Shown here piece after piece: positions 1-8,534 of a stretch of DNA of 64,000 bases. A program made the translations under genes and the position numbers. The stretch covers positions 1,178,001 through 1,242,000 of the forward strand of contig NZ_CP095397.1 of NCBI RefSeq assembly GCF_023008545.1. The letters run 5' to 3'. The notes beneath the pieces are model-generated. The model had not been told where the DNA came from. It was given only the letters and a program-made list of their open reading frames with translations, and ran no database searches. This stretch comes from Natribaculum luteum. GTDB lineage: Archaea > Halobacteriota > Halobacteria > Halobacteriales > Natrialbaceae. Every line of letters starts with the position of its first letter. Positions within the stretch are counted from its first letter, which is position 1.

Positions 1-286
1 CGCCGTGTTCGCGATAGCTCGGGAAGATCCAGTCGTCGTCCTCGAGTGCGTGAGCACTCCCGATCTGGGCACCTTCCTGTCCCGACAGCGGCGGATACGT
101 CCCCATCCGCCCCTGGCGCTGGAGACTCACCGCCCGCTGGTCGAAGTGCCTGGCCAGACGCATCTGTTCGTACATCTCGACCATCGCGTCCTCGGAGAGA
201 TCGGGCACGTCAGCACCGTCCAGGACGCGACCGGTATCGTCGAGTACCTGTACTCGTTCCTGGGGGTCGTGCTGTAGCGTACTCAC
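1..286 (-). CDS. pdhA: Pyruvate/2-oxoacid dehydrogenase E1 alpha subunit, N-terminal part (cut by window edge)
   Basis: The first 95 residues can be read from a GTG start (codon complement at 284-286; protein begins MSTLQHDPQE). The segment with YEQMRLARHFDQRAVSLQRQ followed by GRMGTYPPLSGQEGAQIGSA and DDDWIFPSYREHG is the N-terminal part of the thiamine-diphosphate E1 alpha fold of 2-oxoacid dehydrogenases. The complex oxidatively decarboxylates pyruvate or branched-chain 2-oxoacids on a lipoyl-bearing E2. Lipoyl synthase lies just upstream on the same strand, which fits a complex needing lipoylation. The rest of the gene lies left of the window. Haloarchaeal E1 substrate is not certain from sequence, so pyruvate is the family default. 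Confidence 0.85.
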   Translation of the reverse strand, partial: MSTLQHDPQERVQVLDDTGRVLDGADVPDLSEDAMVEMYEQMRLARHFDQRAVSLQRQGRMGTYPPLSGQEGAQIGSAHALEDDDWIFPSYREHG

Positions 287-645
287 GGGTGTACCCACCT
301 GCGCATACCTAATGGTCTATCGCTCGCGTTATAGGAGTTTCGTAAATAACTTACTATCAATGCTATTCTTGCGAAAGGGCAACGAAACTCTGGTTCAATG
401 GGCTATATTTTGGACGTTTGAACCACCGATACGAGTGTGAGAAGACATTGTTTAATTCCACCATTCGTAATTATGGTCGTAAGAAGGAGATGGCCGGACG
501 GCGACGACCTGGCGCGCTCATCCTATGCGTTTCACGCTCGAGTGATAGTGCTGGCTCTCGTTCAGACTGTTCGGTCCGAGAGAAACGGCGTCCGATCGAG
601 GTTCGGATTCTCGAACGAGACAGTACGGGCGTGCTACCGTCTTCG
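287..645. other. Intergenic region with probable pdhA promoter
   Basis: This 359-base gap between lipA and pdhA is clearly more A+T-rich than the genes beside it, above all at 305-420. On the minus strand a TATA-like GTTATTTACG lies at 341-350, about 27 bases before a plausible transcription start near 318. That would leave a leader of roughly 30 bases before the pdhA start. I see no convincing gene here; the short reading frames at 418-645 run into lipA antisense and have no coding character. Confidence 0.4.
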
Positions 646-1590
646 CTAGTTCGAGGCTCGCCGGCGGCGAGCTTCGCTTCTCGCCTCTTCGATCGTCTTT
701 CCCTCCCGCAAGACCGCGTCGACAAACAGCTCGCCGGCCTTGTACGACGAGCGGACCATCGGTCCGCTCGCACAGTAGAGAAAGCCGAGTTCGTTCTCGG
801 CGACCCGACGCCACGTCTCGTATTTGTCCGGGTGGTCGTAGCGTTTGACCTCGAGGTGGCTCCGGGAGGGCTGGAGGTACTGGCCAAGCGTGACGACGTC
901 GACGCCGCGCTCGCGCAGGTCTGCAAGCGTCTGGTAGACCTCGTGGTCGTACTCGCCGTGGCCGAGCATGATCGAGGTCTTGGTGTAGATGTCGGACTCG
1001 CGCTCTACCTGCTCGAGGACGCGCAGGCTCTGTTCGTAGCCGGCCCGACGATCCCGGACGGGAAACTGGAGTCGTTCGACGGTCTCGACGTTGTGGGCGA
1101 TGACGTCCGGTTCGGCGTCGATGATCTTCCGGACGAGGTGCGGTTCGCCCTGGAAGTCGGGAATCAAGACTTCTACGAGGATGCCGGGGTGGAGGGCTTT
1201 GATCTCGCGGATCGTCTCCGCGAAGTGGCCCGCTCCCTGGTCCGGGAGGTCGTCGCGGTCGACGCTCGTCAGCACGACGTAGTCTAACCCGATCTCGGCG
1301 ATCGCGCTCGCGACGTTCGCCGGTTCGTCGGGGTCGAGCGGTTCCATCCCGCCGGTCTCGACGTCACAGAAGTTACAGCCTCGAGAACAACGATCGCCCA
1401 TCAGCATGAACGTCGCGGTGCCGCCGCTCTCACCGCCTCGGCCGGACCAGCACTCACCCAGGTTCGGACAGTTTGCCTCCTCACAGACGGTGTGCAGGTC
1501 GTGGTCCCGCAGCGTCTCCCGGATTCCGGCGAACTCCCGGCCCGACGGCGGACGGCTCTTCAACCAGTCGGGCTTTCGCGAGCGACTCAT
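646..1590 (-). CDS. lipA: Lipoyl synthase (radical SAM)
   Basis: LipA inserts two sulfurs into protein-bound octanoyl groups to make lipoyl cofactors for 2-oxoacid dehydrogenases and the glycine cleavage system. The protein (314 aa) shows both iron-sulfur signatures: the auxiliary-cluster CEEANCPNLGEC near residues 36-47 and the radical-SAM CSRGCNFC near residues 67-74. The ATG at 1590 (MSRSRKPDWLK) is preferred over an in-frame GTG two codons upstream, because family members start with this sequence. The gene sits upstream of pdhA in the same orientation, as in other haloarchaea. Confidence 0.95.
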   Translation of the reverse strand: MSRSRKPDWLKSRPPSGREFAGIRETLRDHDLHTVCEEANCPNLGECWSGRGGESGGTATFMLMGDRCSRGCNFCDVETGGMEPLDPDEPANVASAIAEIGLDYVVLTSVDRDDLPDQGAGHFAETIREIKALHPGILVEVLIPDFQGEPHLVRKIIDAEPDVIAHNVETVERLQFPVRDRRAGYEQSLRVLEQVERESDIYTKTSIMLGHGEYDHEVYQTLADLRERGVDVVTLGQYLQPSRSHLEVKRYDHPDKYETWRRVAENELGFLYCASGPMVRSSYKAGELFVDAVLREGKTIEEARSEARRRRASN

Positions 1591-1671
1591 ACCCACTACT
1601 GGGGTCGCGTGTGCAAAAATCGTGGTGGTTCTCCGGACTGGAGACCGATCACGGCGTACACGGACACGAAC

Positions 1672-1678
1672 TTATATT
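1672..1678 (+). promoter_or_regulatory. TATA box of the MATE gene
   Basis: TTATATT lies about 40 bases before the ATG at 1715, so transcription would start near 1700 and the leader would be about 15 bases. Confidence 0.5.
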
Positions 1679-1714
1679 AGCGATGAATTGTCAATGGTAA
1701 TCATCTAACAGGTC

Positions 1715-3115
1715 ATGCTCGACGTATCTCGAGAGGAAATAACCGACGGCTCGCTCACGAAGGCGTTAGTCGTCCTCGCAGCACCGCTTCTGGTCCAGAA
1801 TCTCGTCCAGGTACTCCAGCAGGTCGTCGACATCTTCTGGCTCGGGCGACTCGGCGGCGACGCCGTCGCGGCTGTCGGACTGAACTTCCCGATCACCGGC
1901 TTGCTCGCGACCGTCGCCGTCGGAGCCAGCGTCGGGACGCAGGTCGTCGTCTCCCAGCGTGCCGGTGGCGACGACCTCGAGGCGAGTCGGCGCGGCGCGG
2001 TCAACGGGACGGTCCTCGGGTTCGTCGCCGGACTCGTGGTCGGTCTCGTCACTGCTCTGTTCGCACGGGACGTCGTCGGACTGTTCGGCGCGAGCCCGAA
2101 CCTGGAGGGGATGGCTGCCGCGTATCTCGCCGTCTACGCCCTCGCGATGCCGATCCTCGCGACGAGCGACGTCTTAGAGGCGAGTTTCGTCGGCTGGGGC
2201 GACTCCCGGGCGGCGCTATACATCAACGTCGTCGCCGTCGGGCTCAACGTCGTCCTCGATCCGTTGCTCATCTTCGGGTGGGGACCGTTCCCCGCCCTCG
2301 GCGTCGCCGGGGCCGCCCTCGCGACCGCGACCGGCTACGCGGGCGGACTCGCACTCGCGGTCGCGATGGCAGTCCGCGGACGAGACGGGTTCGTCGTCGA
2401 CCGGACGGTGATGGAGTTTCGACGCGACGACGTCCTCGAGATCGTCAACGTCGGCTGGCCGAACGCCGGTCAGTTCCTCGTCAGCCAGTCGGTCCGCGTG
2501 GTGATGGTCGCCATCGTCCTCGTGGCGGGCGGCGACGCAGGGCTGGCGGCGTACACGATCGGCGCGCGCGTCGCGAGCATCTCGTTTATCCCCGCGATCG
2601 GGCTCCAGCAGGCCGCACAGAGCGTCGTCGGCCAGAACCTCGGTGCTGGAAAGCCCGCCCGCGCGAGACAGGCCACCTGGACCGGCGTCGCCATCGCCGG
2701 CGGCGCACTCACCGTCGTCGGCGTCGTCCAGTGGATCGTCCCGGAGCCGCTGACCCACGTCTTCGTCCCCGACGTGACCGCGACCGAACTCGAGTTGACC
2801 GTCGAGTACCTGCGGATCCTCGCGTACGGCTACTGGGCCATCGGCGCGATGTACCTCCTCCAGGGCGGGTTCAACGGTGCCCGCCGGACGCGGACGAGCC
2901 TCGTGGCCAGCCTGTTGCAGTACTGGGTGGTCCGCCTGCCGATCGCGGCCGCCGGCGTGTACGTCCTCGAGATGGGCGCCTCGGGCGTCTTCTGGGCTGT
3001 CACGCTCTCGAACGTCGCCGCCGCGGTCGGACTCGGCCTCTACTACTGGCACGAGACGACGAACGGCATGAACGCTCGAGCGGCGGACGAGGCGACGGCG
3101 GCGGCGAGCGATTGA
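1715..3115 (+). CDS. MATE family multidrug/metabolite exporter
   Basis: A 466-residue membrane protein with about 12 hydrophobic segments in two similar halves. The start MLDVSREEITDGSLTKALVVLAAP followed by LVQVLQQVVDIFWLGRLGGDAVAAVGL is the N-terminal MATE signature (DinF/NorM type). Such proteins export cationic or amphipathic compounds in exchange for Na+ or H+. The second half repeats the pattern (GWPNAGQFLVSQSVRVVMVAIV). It stands alone between lipA (divergent) and a PH-domain gene. The transported substrate cannot be told from sequence. Confidence 0.92.
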   Translation: MLDVSREEITDGSLTKALVVLAAPLLVQNLVQVLQQVVDIFWLGRLGGDAVAAVGLNFPITGLLATVAVGASVGTQVVVSQRAGGDDLEASRRGAVNGTVLGFVAGLVVGLVTALFARDVVGLFGASPNLEGMAAAYLAVYALAMPILATSDVLEASFVGWGDSRAALYINVVAVGLNVVLDPLLIFGWGPFPALGVAGAALATATGYAGGLALAVAMAVRGRDGFVVDRTVMEFRRDDVLEIVNVGWPNAGQFLVSQSVRVVMVAIVLVAGGDAGLAAYTIGARVASISFIPAIGLQQAAQSVVGQNLGAGKPARARQATWTGVAIAGGALTVVGVVQWIVPEPLTHVFVPDVTATELELTVEYLRILAYGYWAIGAMYLLQGGFNGARRTRTSLVASLLQYWVVRLPIAAAGVYVLEMGASGVFWAVTLSNVAAAVGLGLYYWHETTNGMNARAADEATAAASD

Positions 3116-3210
3116 GAGCGACGGACACGGTCCGTATACGGACGTCTCGAGACCGTCGCATCGTCACCTGCCGCGATAGCTTTACAGACGCCAGTGAGAA
3201 ACGGTGAGCC

Positions 3211-3723
3211 ATGAGCGACGGGTCGACGCCGGACTGGCTCCACCTCGGGGAGGGTGAGGCGGTCGTCTGGGAGAGCCGACCACATCCCGTCGCGATGGGG
3301 TCGAGACTGCTCGTCGGCGTGTCGCTCGTGCTCGTCGGGTTCCTGGTCGCCGTCTGGGGAGCGGCCGACGGCGTCGGCGTAGTGACGGCGATCGGACTCG
3401 TCGTCGCGATCGTCGGTGCCGGCCTCGCAGTCGTACGGTACGTCCACTGGACTACGACAAGATACGTCATCACTACCTCCGAACTCTACGAGAAACGCGG
3501 CGTCGTCTCGAGGGACGTCACCCAGTTTCGCCTCGATCGCATCCAGAACACGAGCCTGCGCCAGTCGGCGCTGGGGCGACTGCTCGGCTACGGCAACCTG
3601 ACCGTCTACACGGCCGGTTCCGGCGACCCGGAGCTGACGTTCCAGCGTCTCTCACGCCCCCACGAGGCGAGTACCGTGCTCTCGGAACAGCTCGACGACC
3701 TCGAGGTTCGCTCGTCGACCTGA
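3211..3723 (+). CDS. PH-domain (bPH2/YdbS-like) membrane protein
   Basis: A 170-residue protein with two transmembrane segments near residues 30-50 and 53-75. A bacterial-type PH domain follows, with the typical TTRYVITTSELYEKRGVVSRDVTQFRLDRIQNT stretch that in this family ends in a PXXXL-like beta fold. Family members are membrane-associated proteins of poorly defined role. The ATG at 3211 follows a short gap after the MATE gene, and the helicase gene starts 58 bases later, so co-transcription is possible. No catalytic residues are seen. Confidence 0.8.
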   Translation: MSDGSTPDWLHLGEGEAVVWESRPHPVAMGSRLLVGVSLVLVGFLVAVWGAADGVGVVTAIGLVVAIVGAGLAVVRYVHWTTTRYVITTSELYEKRGVVSRDVTQFRLDRIQNTSLRQSALGRLLGYGNLTVYTAGSGDPELTFQRLSRPHEASTVLSEQLDDLEVRSST

Positions 3724-3781
3724 TCGACGCCGTCGGTCGCGACAGAAACGCCTTTGACCGGCCGCTCCCCGTCTCCGTGTG

Positions 3782-6124
3782 ATGGAGGTCGCCGAGGTTC
3801 TGCCAGAGTTCGCCGACGCGTTCGCCTTCGAGGAGTTCAACCGGATGCAACGCGAGGCCCTGCCCGCACTGCTCGAGCGCGAGGAGAACGTGGTCGCGAG
3901 CGCGCCGACCGCGTCCGGAAAGACGGCCCTCGCAGAACTCGCGATCTGCAAGGCACTCGCCGACGACGGGACGGCGTTGTTTATCGCTCCGCTGCGGGCG
4001 CTGACCAACGAGAAAGAGAGCGACTGGGATCGCTTCGAGGAACTCGGCTACTCGGTGTACGTCGTCACGGGCGAACGCGAGTTGAACCCCCGGCGAGCGC
4101 GACGCGCGGACATCCTCGTGATGACGCCGGAGAAACTCGACTCGGCGACCAGGAAACACGACTCGCGACGGTACGACTTCGTCACCGACGTCGACGTCTG
4201 CGTCATCGACGAGGTCCACCTGCTCGACGCCGACCGGCGGGGGGCGGTACTCGAGGTGACGATCTCGCGGCTCCGACGGCTCTGTTCGCCCCGGATCGTC
4301 GCGCTGTCGGCGACGATGCCGAACGTCGACGACGTGGCGGCGTGGCTCGACGCCCCGCCGGCGTGTACCTTCGAGTTCGGCGACGAGTACCGCCCGGTCG
4401 ACCTGAACGCCGGCGTGAAGACCTACACGCACGGCGAGAACTCCTTCGCGGACAAGTACCGTCGCCTGTATCGAGCGCTGGATCTGGCGGAACCCCACCT
4501 CAGGGAGGACGGCCAGGCGCTCGTGTTCGTCGCCTCGCGCCAGGACACGGTACAGGCGGCGAAGAAGGCCAGAGACGAGATTGCCGAACGCGACGTCCCG
4601 ATGGGCGCACGCGGTGACTACGACTTTCACACGGAGAGTAAAGAACTCGAGAACGACACGCTGCGCAACTCCGTGCTCGACGGCGTCGCGTTCCACCACG
4701 CGGGTCTGTCGAAAAACGACAAGGACCTCGTCGAGGCGTGGTTCAAGGAGGGGAAGATCGAACTGCTGTTTTCGACCTCGACGCTCGCGTGGGGGGTCAA
4801 CCTGCCGGCTCGCTGCGTGGTCATCCGCGACACGAAACTCCACGACCCGCTCGAGGGCGAGGTCGACATGAGCCCCCTCGACGTCTTGCAGATGCTCGGC
4901 CGGGCCGGTCGGCCGGGCTACGACGACGTCGGCTACGGCTGGGTCGTTTGCGACGCGGCGGAGGCGGACAAGTACCGCCGACTGCTGCGCGACGGCAAGG
5001 AGATCGAGTCGCGACTGGCCGACGACGTAGACGCCCACCTCAACGCCGAGATCGCGATGGGCACGATCACCGACCTGGAGGACGTCATGGAGTGGCTCGA
5101 GACCACCTTCTACTACGTCCGCGGCCAGTCGCAACCGGAGGCGTACGACTTCCCGAACCTCACGAAGAACGTCCGGGACACGCTCGAGGGACTGGTCGAA
5201 GAGGGGTTCGTCGAGACGGGCGAAGACCTCTCGATCGAGGCGACCCCGCTCGGCGTCCTCGCCTCGAAGTACTACCTCAGACTCGACACCGCCGCACGCT
5301 TCGCTCGACTGTGCGAGCACGACCAAATCGGCGACGGCGACGTCCTCGAGGCCGTCGCGACCGCCGCGGAGTTCGACTCGGTGTCGGCCCGGCAGTCCGA
5401 ACGGGACGCGATAAACGCGGTGCTCGTCGGGCAAGAGACCGGCGACCTCGAGGCGGGCGAGCGGAAGGTGCTCGCCATCCTCCGCGGAGCGGCGAGCGGG
5501 ACGACGCCCGCCGAACTCAGGAGCGACGCGTGGGTGATCCGCCAGAACTCCCTGCGACTGCTCGCGGCGCTACGGGCCTTCCTCGACCGGTTTCACGGGC
5601 CGCACGCAGCGAACCTCGCCCGCCGACTCGAGGCGCGGATCGAAAACGGCGTCGCCGAGGACGCCGTCGGGCTGACGGGGATCGACGGCGTCGGCTCGGG
5701 CCGGGCGAGCAAACTCTCGAAAGAGGGGCTCTCGACGCCGCGCGACGTCGTCGACGCGGGTGTCGCCGGCCTGGTCGACGCCGGCCTCTCGGAGGGCGTC
5801 GCCGAACGCGTCTACGAGGGCGCACAGTCGCTTCCAGCGCTCGACCTCGAGTGGGGGACGTTCCCCGAATCGGTCGCGACGGGCGAAAGCGACGTCCACG
5901 AGGTGACCGTCAGAAACGTCGGCGAACCTGCCCGGGCCGGAATCCGTGTCACCGTCAACGGCGTCGAGATGACGAGTACGAGCACCTACCTCCGTGACGA
6001 GGAGACTGTCCCAGTGGGCGTCTTCGGCGCGAACGAAGACGAACTCGAGTTTACCGTCAGCGTGGCGTTTCCGGGGGAGCCGCTGGTCCCGCTCGAGGAG
6101 ACGCGTACCGTCGCGGTGAACTAG
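3782..6124 (+). CDS. Ski2-like superfamily 2 helicase (Hel308-related)
   Basis: An ATP-dependent helicase of 780 residues. Motif I APTASGKT is at residues 41-48, motif II DEVH near 144, SATM near 178 and QMLGRAGRPG near 369. A winged-helix and ratchet region follows. A helix-hairpin-helix (GLTGIDGVGSGRASKLSKEG) lies near 630-650, and the last ~100 residues look beta-rich (VHEVTVRNVGEPARAGIRVTVNG). The layout is that of Ski2/Hel308 helicases, which unwind branched DNA at stalled forks, but the extra C-terminal domain differs from canonical Hel308. The ATG at 3782 is chosen over a GTG one codon earlier; CCTTTGACC about 27 bases upstream suggests a leaderless transcript. Confidence 0.88.
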   Translation: MEVAEVLPEFADAFAFEEFNRMQREALPALLEREENVVASAPTASGKTALAELAICKALADDGTALFIAPLRALTNEKESDWDRFEELGYSVYVVTGERELNPRRARRADILVMTPEKLDSATRKHDSRRYDFVTDVDVCVIDEVHLLDADRRGAVLEVTISRLRRLCSPRIVALSATMPNVDDVAAWLDAPPACTFEFGDEYRPVDLNAGVKTYTHGENSFADKYRRLYRALDLAEPHLREDGQALVFVASRQDTVQAAKKARDEIAERDVPMGARGDYDFHTESKELENDTLRNSVLDGVAFHHAGLSKNDKDLVEAWFKEGKIELLFSTSTLAWGVNLPARCVVIRDTKLHDPLEGEVDMSPLDVLQMLGRAGRPGYDDVGYGWVVCDAAEADKYRRLLRDGKEIESRLADDVDAHLNAEIAMGTITDLEDVMEWLETTFYYVRGQSQPEAYDFPNLTKNVRDTLEGLVEEGFVETGEDLSIEATPLGVLASKYYLRLDTAARFARLCEHDQIGDGDVLEAVATAAEFDSVSARQSERDAINAVLVGQETGDLEAGERKVLAILRGAASGTTPAELRSDAWVIRQNSLRLLAALRAFLDRFHGPHAANLARRLEARIENGVAEDAVGLTGIDGVGSGRASKLSKEGLSTPRDVVDAGVAGLVDAGLSEGVAERVYEGAQSLPALDLEWGTFPESVATGESDVHEVTVRNVGEPARAGIRVTVNGVEMTSTSTYLRDEETVPVGVFGANEDELEFTVSVAFPGEPLVPLEETRTVAVN

Positions 6125-6859
6125 TTACCTGTGAGTCGACGACCGCGTCCAGTCGTAGGTCGCAAAGAGCTGTTTAGCACCGTCGTGTTCGCCGACGAGC
6201 CACAGGGTCGTCTCCTGGCCGCACGCGCGCAGTTCGTCTTCAGAACGGAGCGTCACGGCGTTTCCGGCGGTCGCCTCGAGGTGGACGTCGACGTCGCAGT
6301 CGGGGCTGCGAATCGAAACGCCGTCGACGCGTTCGGCCGACTTGACGACGAACGTGACCGCGTCTTCACGGCTTTGGTCGTCGATGCCGATGCCGACGTC
6401 GAGTGGCGGTCCGGCGTTGCCGTCGTAGCTCGTACCGTAGGCGTCGACGTTCCAGTCGTACGAGGCAACCGTCCGTTCGGTCTCTCCGTACTCGCCGACG
6501 ACGTCGATGGTCGCCTCGTCCTCGCAGTCGGCGAGCTCGTCGTCGACGGTGAGCGACACCGAGGCGTTGAGCGCGGTCTCGAGGTCCGCCTCGACGTCGC
6601 AGTCCCGTCCCTCGATGCGAAATCGGTCTGCCCGGTCGAGTTTCATCACGGAGACGCTGAGTCCGTCGCCGTAGTCCTGAAAACGGAACGTCGCTCGAGG
6701 ACCCTGACCAGCGTCGTCTGTAGGCGCGTCGTTCTCCCTATCGTCGGCGCTACCGTCCGAACGGAGCTCCGTTCTCGAGTCGTCGCGCTCGTCGCCCAGA
6801 CAGCCGGCGAAGACGGCTGTCGCAGCGAGTCCCCCGAGCAACGTCCGTCTCGCGAGCAT
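6125..6859 (-). CDS. Secreted lipoprotein of unknown function
   Basis: A 244-residue protein starting MLARRTLLGGLAATAVFAGC: a twin-arginine signal and a lipobox with Cys20 as the likely lipid anchor. An acidic linker follows (about residues 21-50), then two similar beta-rich repeats of about 90 residues. Each repeat has a paired-cysteine pattern (EGRDCDVEADLE...DELADCEDEATI and RSPDCDVDVHLE...DELRACGQETTL). The conserved spacing suggests one disulfide per repeat. I do not recognise the family. It is convergent with the helicase gene, the two stop codons being adjacent. Confidence 0.75.
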   Translation of the reverse strand: MLARRTLLGGLAATAVFAGCLGDERDDSRTELRSDGSADDRENDAPTDDAGQGPRATFRFQDYGDGLSVSVMKLDRADRFRIEGRDCDVEADLETALNASVSLTVDDELADCEDEATIDVVGEYGETERTVASYDWNVDAYGTSYDGNAGPPLDVGIGIDDQSREDAVTFVVKSAERVDGVSIRSPDCDVDVHLEATAGNAVTLRSEDELRACGQETTLWLVGEHDGAKQLFATYDWTRSSTHR

Positions 6860-6879
6860 ACCAACCGTTGCGAACAAAA

Positions 6880-6888
6880 GTATAAAAA
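6880..6888 (-). promoter_or_regulatory. TATA box of the lipoprotein gene
   Basis: On the minus strand TTTTTTATAC precedes the ATG at 6859 by about 25 bases, so the transcript is probably leaderless. This supports the chosen start. Confidence 0.6.
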
Positions 6889-6933
6889 AGGAGAGTATGA
6901 ACGACCGCTCGAGTCGACGGACGACGGGCCGAG

Positions 6934-7584
6934 TCACTCGAGCAGTGCCAGCACCGTCCGCCGAAGCTCGTCGGGATCGTCGACGACGACGTCCGCTTCG
7001 GAGAGGTCGAGGTCGTCGTGGGCGTCGATCCTGTAGGCGACCGCCGTCGTCCCCGCTCGAGCGGCAGCCTCGACGCCGTGCTCGGAGTCCTCGACGGCGA
7101 GACACTCCTCGACTGGAACGTCGATCGCGTCGGCGGCGTACTCGTAGACGTCGGGTTCGGGCTTGCCTGCCCCGTCGATCTCCTCCGTGCTGACAACCGC
7201 GTCGAACGCCTCCTCGAGGTCGAACCGCTCGAGGACCGTGTCGATCCAGTCGTGGGGCGACGAGGAGACGAGGCCGACCGCGACGCCGCGGTCACGGAGC
7301 GCCGCGAGGAGGTCGTGAAAGCCTTCGAGCAGCGAGACGCGTTCCGTGTAGAGCGTGGCTGCCGTCTCGTCGAAGATCTCGAGAAACTCCTCCCGGGAGA
7401 CGGCCGTACCGTATTCGGACTCGAGGTAGTCGTAGATTTCGCGGTAGTTCATCCCGGTGATCTCGGCGATGGCGACCTCGGCGTCCGGGACGACGCGTGG
7501 CAGGATCGTCTCGCGCTCGAGTTCGACCCAGTAGTCTTCGCTGTCGACGATCACGCCGTCCATGTCGAAGAGTACGGCACTCAT
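6934..7584 (-). CDS. HAD-superfamily phosphatase (beta-phosphoglucomutase-like)
   Basis: A 216-residue haloacid-dehalogenase hydrolase. Motif I FDMDGVIVDS has nucleophile Asp7 and Asp9; motif II is the serine in LVSSSPHDW; the conserved Lys is in GAGKPEPDVYEYAA; motif IV is AVEDSEHGVEAA. The helical cap between residues 15 and 85 is of the subclass I type found in phosphoglycolate phosphatases and beta-phosphoglucomutases. It removes phosphate from a small phosphorylated metabolite that cannot be named from sequence. On the minus strand an AAATATC box near 7597-7607 precedes the ATG by about 20 bases. Confidence 0.88.
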   Translation of the reverse strand: MSAVLFDMDGVIVDSEDYWVELERETILPRVVPDAEVAIAEITGMNYREIYDYLESEYGTAVSREEFLEIFDETAATLYTERVSLLEGFHDLLAALRDRGVAVGLVSSSPHDWIDTVLERFDLEEAFDAVVSTEEIDGAGKPEPDVYEYAADAIDVPVEECLAVEDSEHGVEAAARAGTTAVAYRIDAHDDLDLSEADVVVDDPDELRRTVLALLE

Positions 7585-7728
7585 GACGTGTCCCCGATAT
7601 TTGCCGGGGGTCTATAGCCGTTCGGTCTGCGGCAGAGCGGCGGGTTCGCGACGCAGTCATCGGGCGGCGAACGAGCGACCGACGCCGACGGTCGTACCGA
7701 CGGGTGCGAGTCGGTTCCGGGGCACCCG

Positions 7729-7814
7729 TGATACGGACCGCTGTCCGTCCGTCCCGCAGCGACCGCGTCCCGTCGGGCGGTCGCTGCGGAAAAGAGGGAT
7801 AGCAGACCGTATGA
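7729..7814 (-). repeat. MITE-like palindromic repeat, family A, copy 1 (with TGA duplications)
   Basis: An 80-bp element at 7732-7811 flanked by TGA at 7729-7731 and 7812-7814. Its ends are TACGG(T/A)C(T/C)GCTGT inverted repeats and its centre is a 13-bp perfect stem (CCGCAGCGACCGC paired with GCGGTCGCTGCGG). It lies in the opposite orientation to the copies at 21368-21447 and 47692-47771. It abuts the family B remnant at 7815-7860. Confidence 0.8.
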
Positions 7815-7860
7815 CCCGTCGTGGAGTTGCCTTGGAACACAGTCACAGCCACCAGTATCA
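7815..7860 (-). repeat. Truncated MITE-like repeat, family B, copy 3
   Basis: On the minus strand, starting at the TGA stop of the DJ-1/PfpI gene, the sequence TGATACTGGTGGCTGTGACT and the bases after it match the left half of family B (compare 31561-31610) at roughly three bases in four. The right half is not recognisable; a family A copy begins there. Confidence 0.55.
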
Positions 7861-8448
7861 CCGAACGACCTCGCCGCGACGCTCGTATTCCATCTCGCGG
7901 GCGACCCGATCCGCCACGTTCGCGCCGTACTCGCGCTCGAGGAGCCACAGCGCGAGGTCCAGTCCGGAGGTGACCCCGCCCGCGGTGAGGACGTCGCCGT
8001 CGTCGACGACGCGTGCGTCGGTTACGTCCGCAGTCTCGGCGAGGTCGTCGATCGCTCCGTGGTGGGTGATCGCGGGCCGACCCTCGAGGAGCCCGGCCGC
8101 CTCGAGAATCATCGCGCCGGTACAGACGGACGCGACCGTCGTCCCCGTTTCGTAGGCGGCGGCGACTGCATCGGGTAGTTGCCCCCTCTCGACGACGCGT
8201 CGAACGCCGCCGTCGCCGGTCGTCCACCCGCCGCCGGGAACGAGAAGCAGGTCCGGTTCGCCGAGAACGCCGTCGGGACCGACCCGGAGGCCGTGGCCCG
8301 CCGTCACGACCGCCGTCGGCTCGAGGGTTACCAGTCGCGTCTCGAGGTTGGCACCCGCCCGCGCACCGTTCGCGAGGACCTCGTAGGGGCCGATCGCGTC
8401 GAGTTCGTCGAACCCGTCGAACAGGACGACCTCCGCGGTATCGCTCAT
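7858..8448 (-). CDS. DJ-1/PfpI family protein
   Basis: A 196-residue class-I glutamine-amidotransferase-like fold. The nucleophile elbow is ASVCTGAMILEAAGLL with Cys109. The acidic residue expected before it in the fold is the Glu in AIGPYEVLANG near residue 23. Relatives include isonitrile hydratase and the N-terminal domains of AraC-type regulators; no DNA-binding domain is attached here. The function may be detoxification of a reactive small molecule, but this is only a family inference. It is divergent from the FAD oxidoreductase gene, and its TGA stop overlaps a family B repeat remnant. Confidence 0.85.
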   Translation of the reverse strand: MSDTAEVVLFDGFDELDAIGPYEVLANGARAGANLETRLVTLEPTAVVTAGHGLRVGPDGVLGEPDLLLVPGGGWTTGDGGVRRVVERGQLPDAVAAAYETGTTVASVCTGAMILEAAGLLEGRPAITHHGAIDDLAETADVTDARVVDDGDVLTAGGVTSGLDLALWLLEREYGANVADRVAREMEYERRGEVVR

Positions 8449-8534
8449 GCGACTCCCTGGCGTGAGATACGTAAACGCTTTTCGTCCCGACGTAGGCCAC
8501 AGCTATTTTTCCCGCCGGAGCCAGGGTCGAACCG

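Noticed and set aside
3518-5434. Long open frame (638 codons) on the minus strand opposite the helicase gene
   Set aside because: It is an antisense shadow of a high-G+C gene; the protein is Val/Arg/Glu-rich without family motifs, while the plus-strand frame has all helicase motifs.
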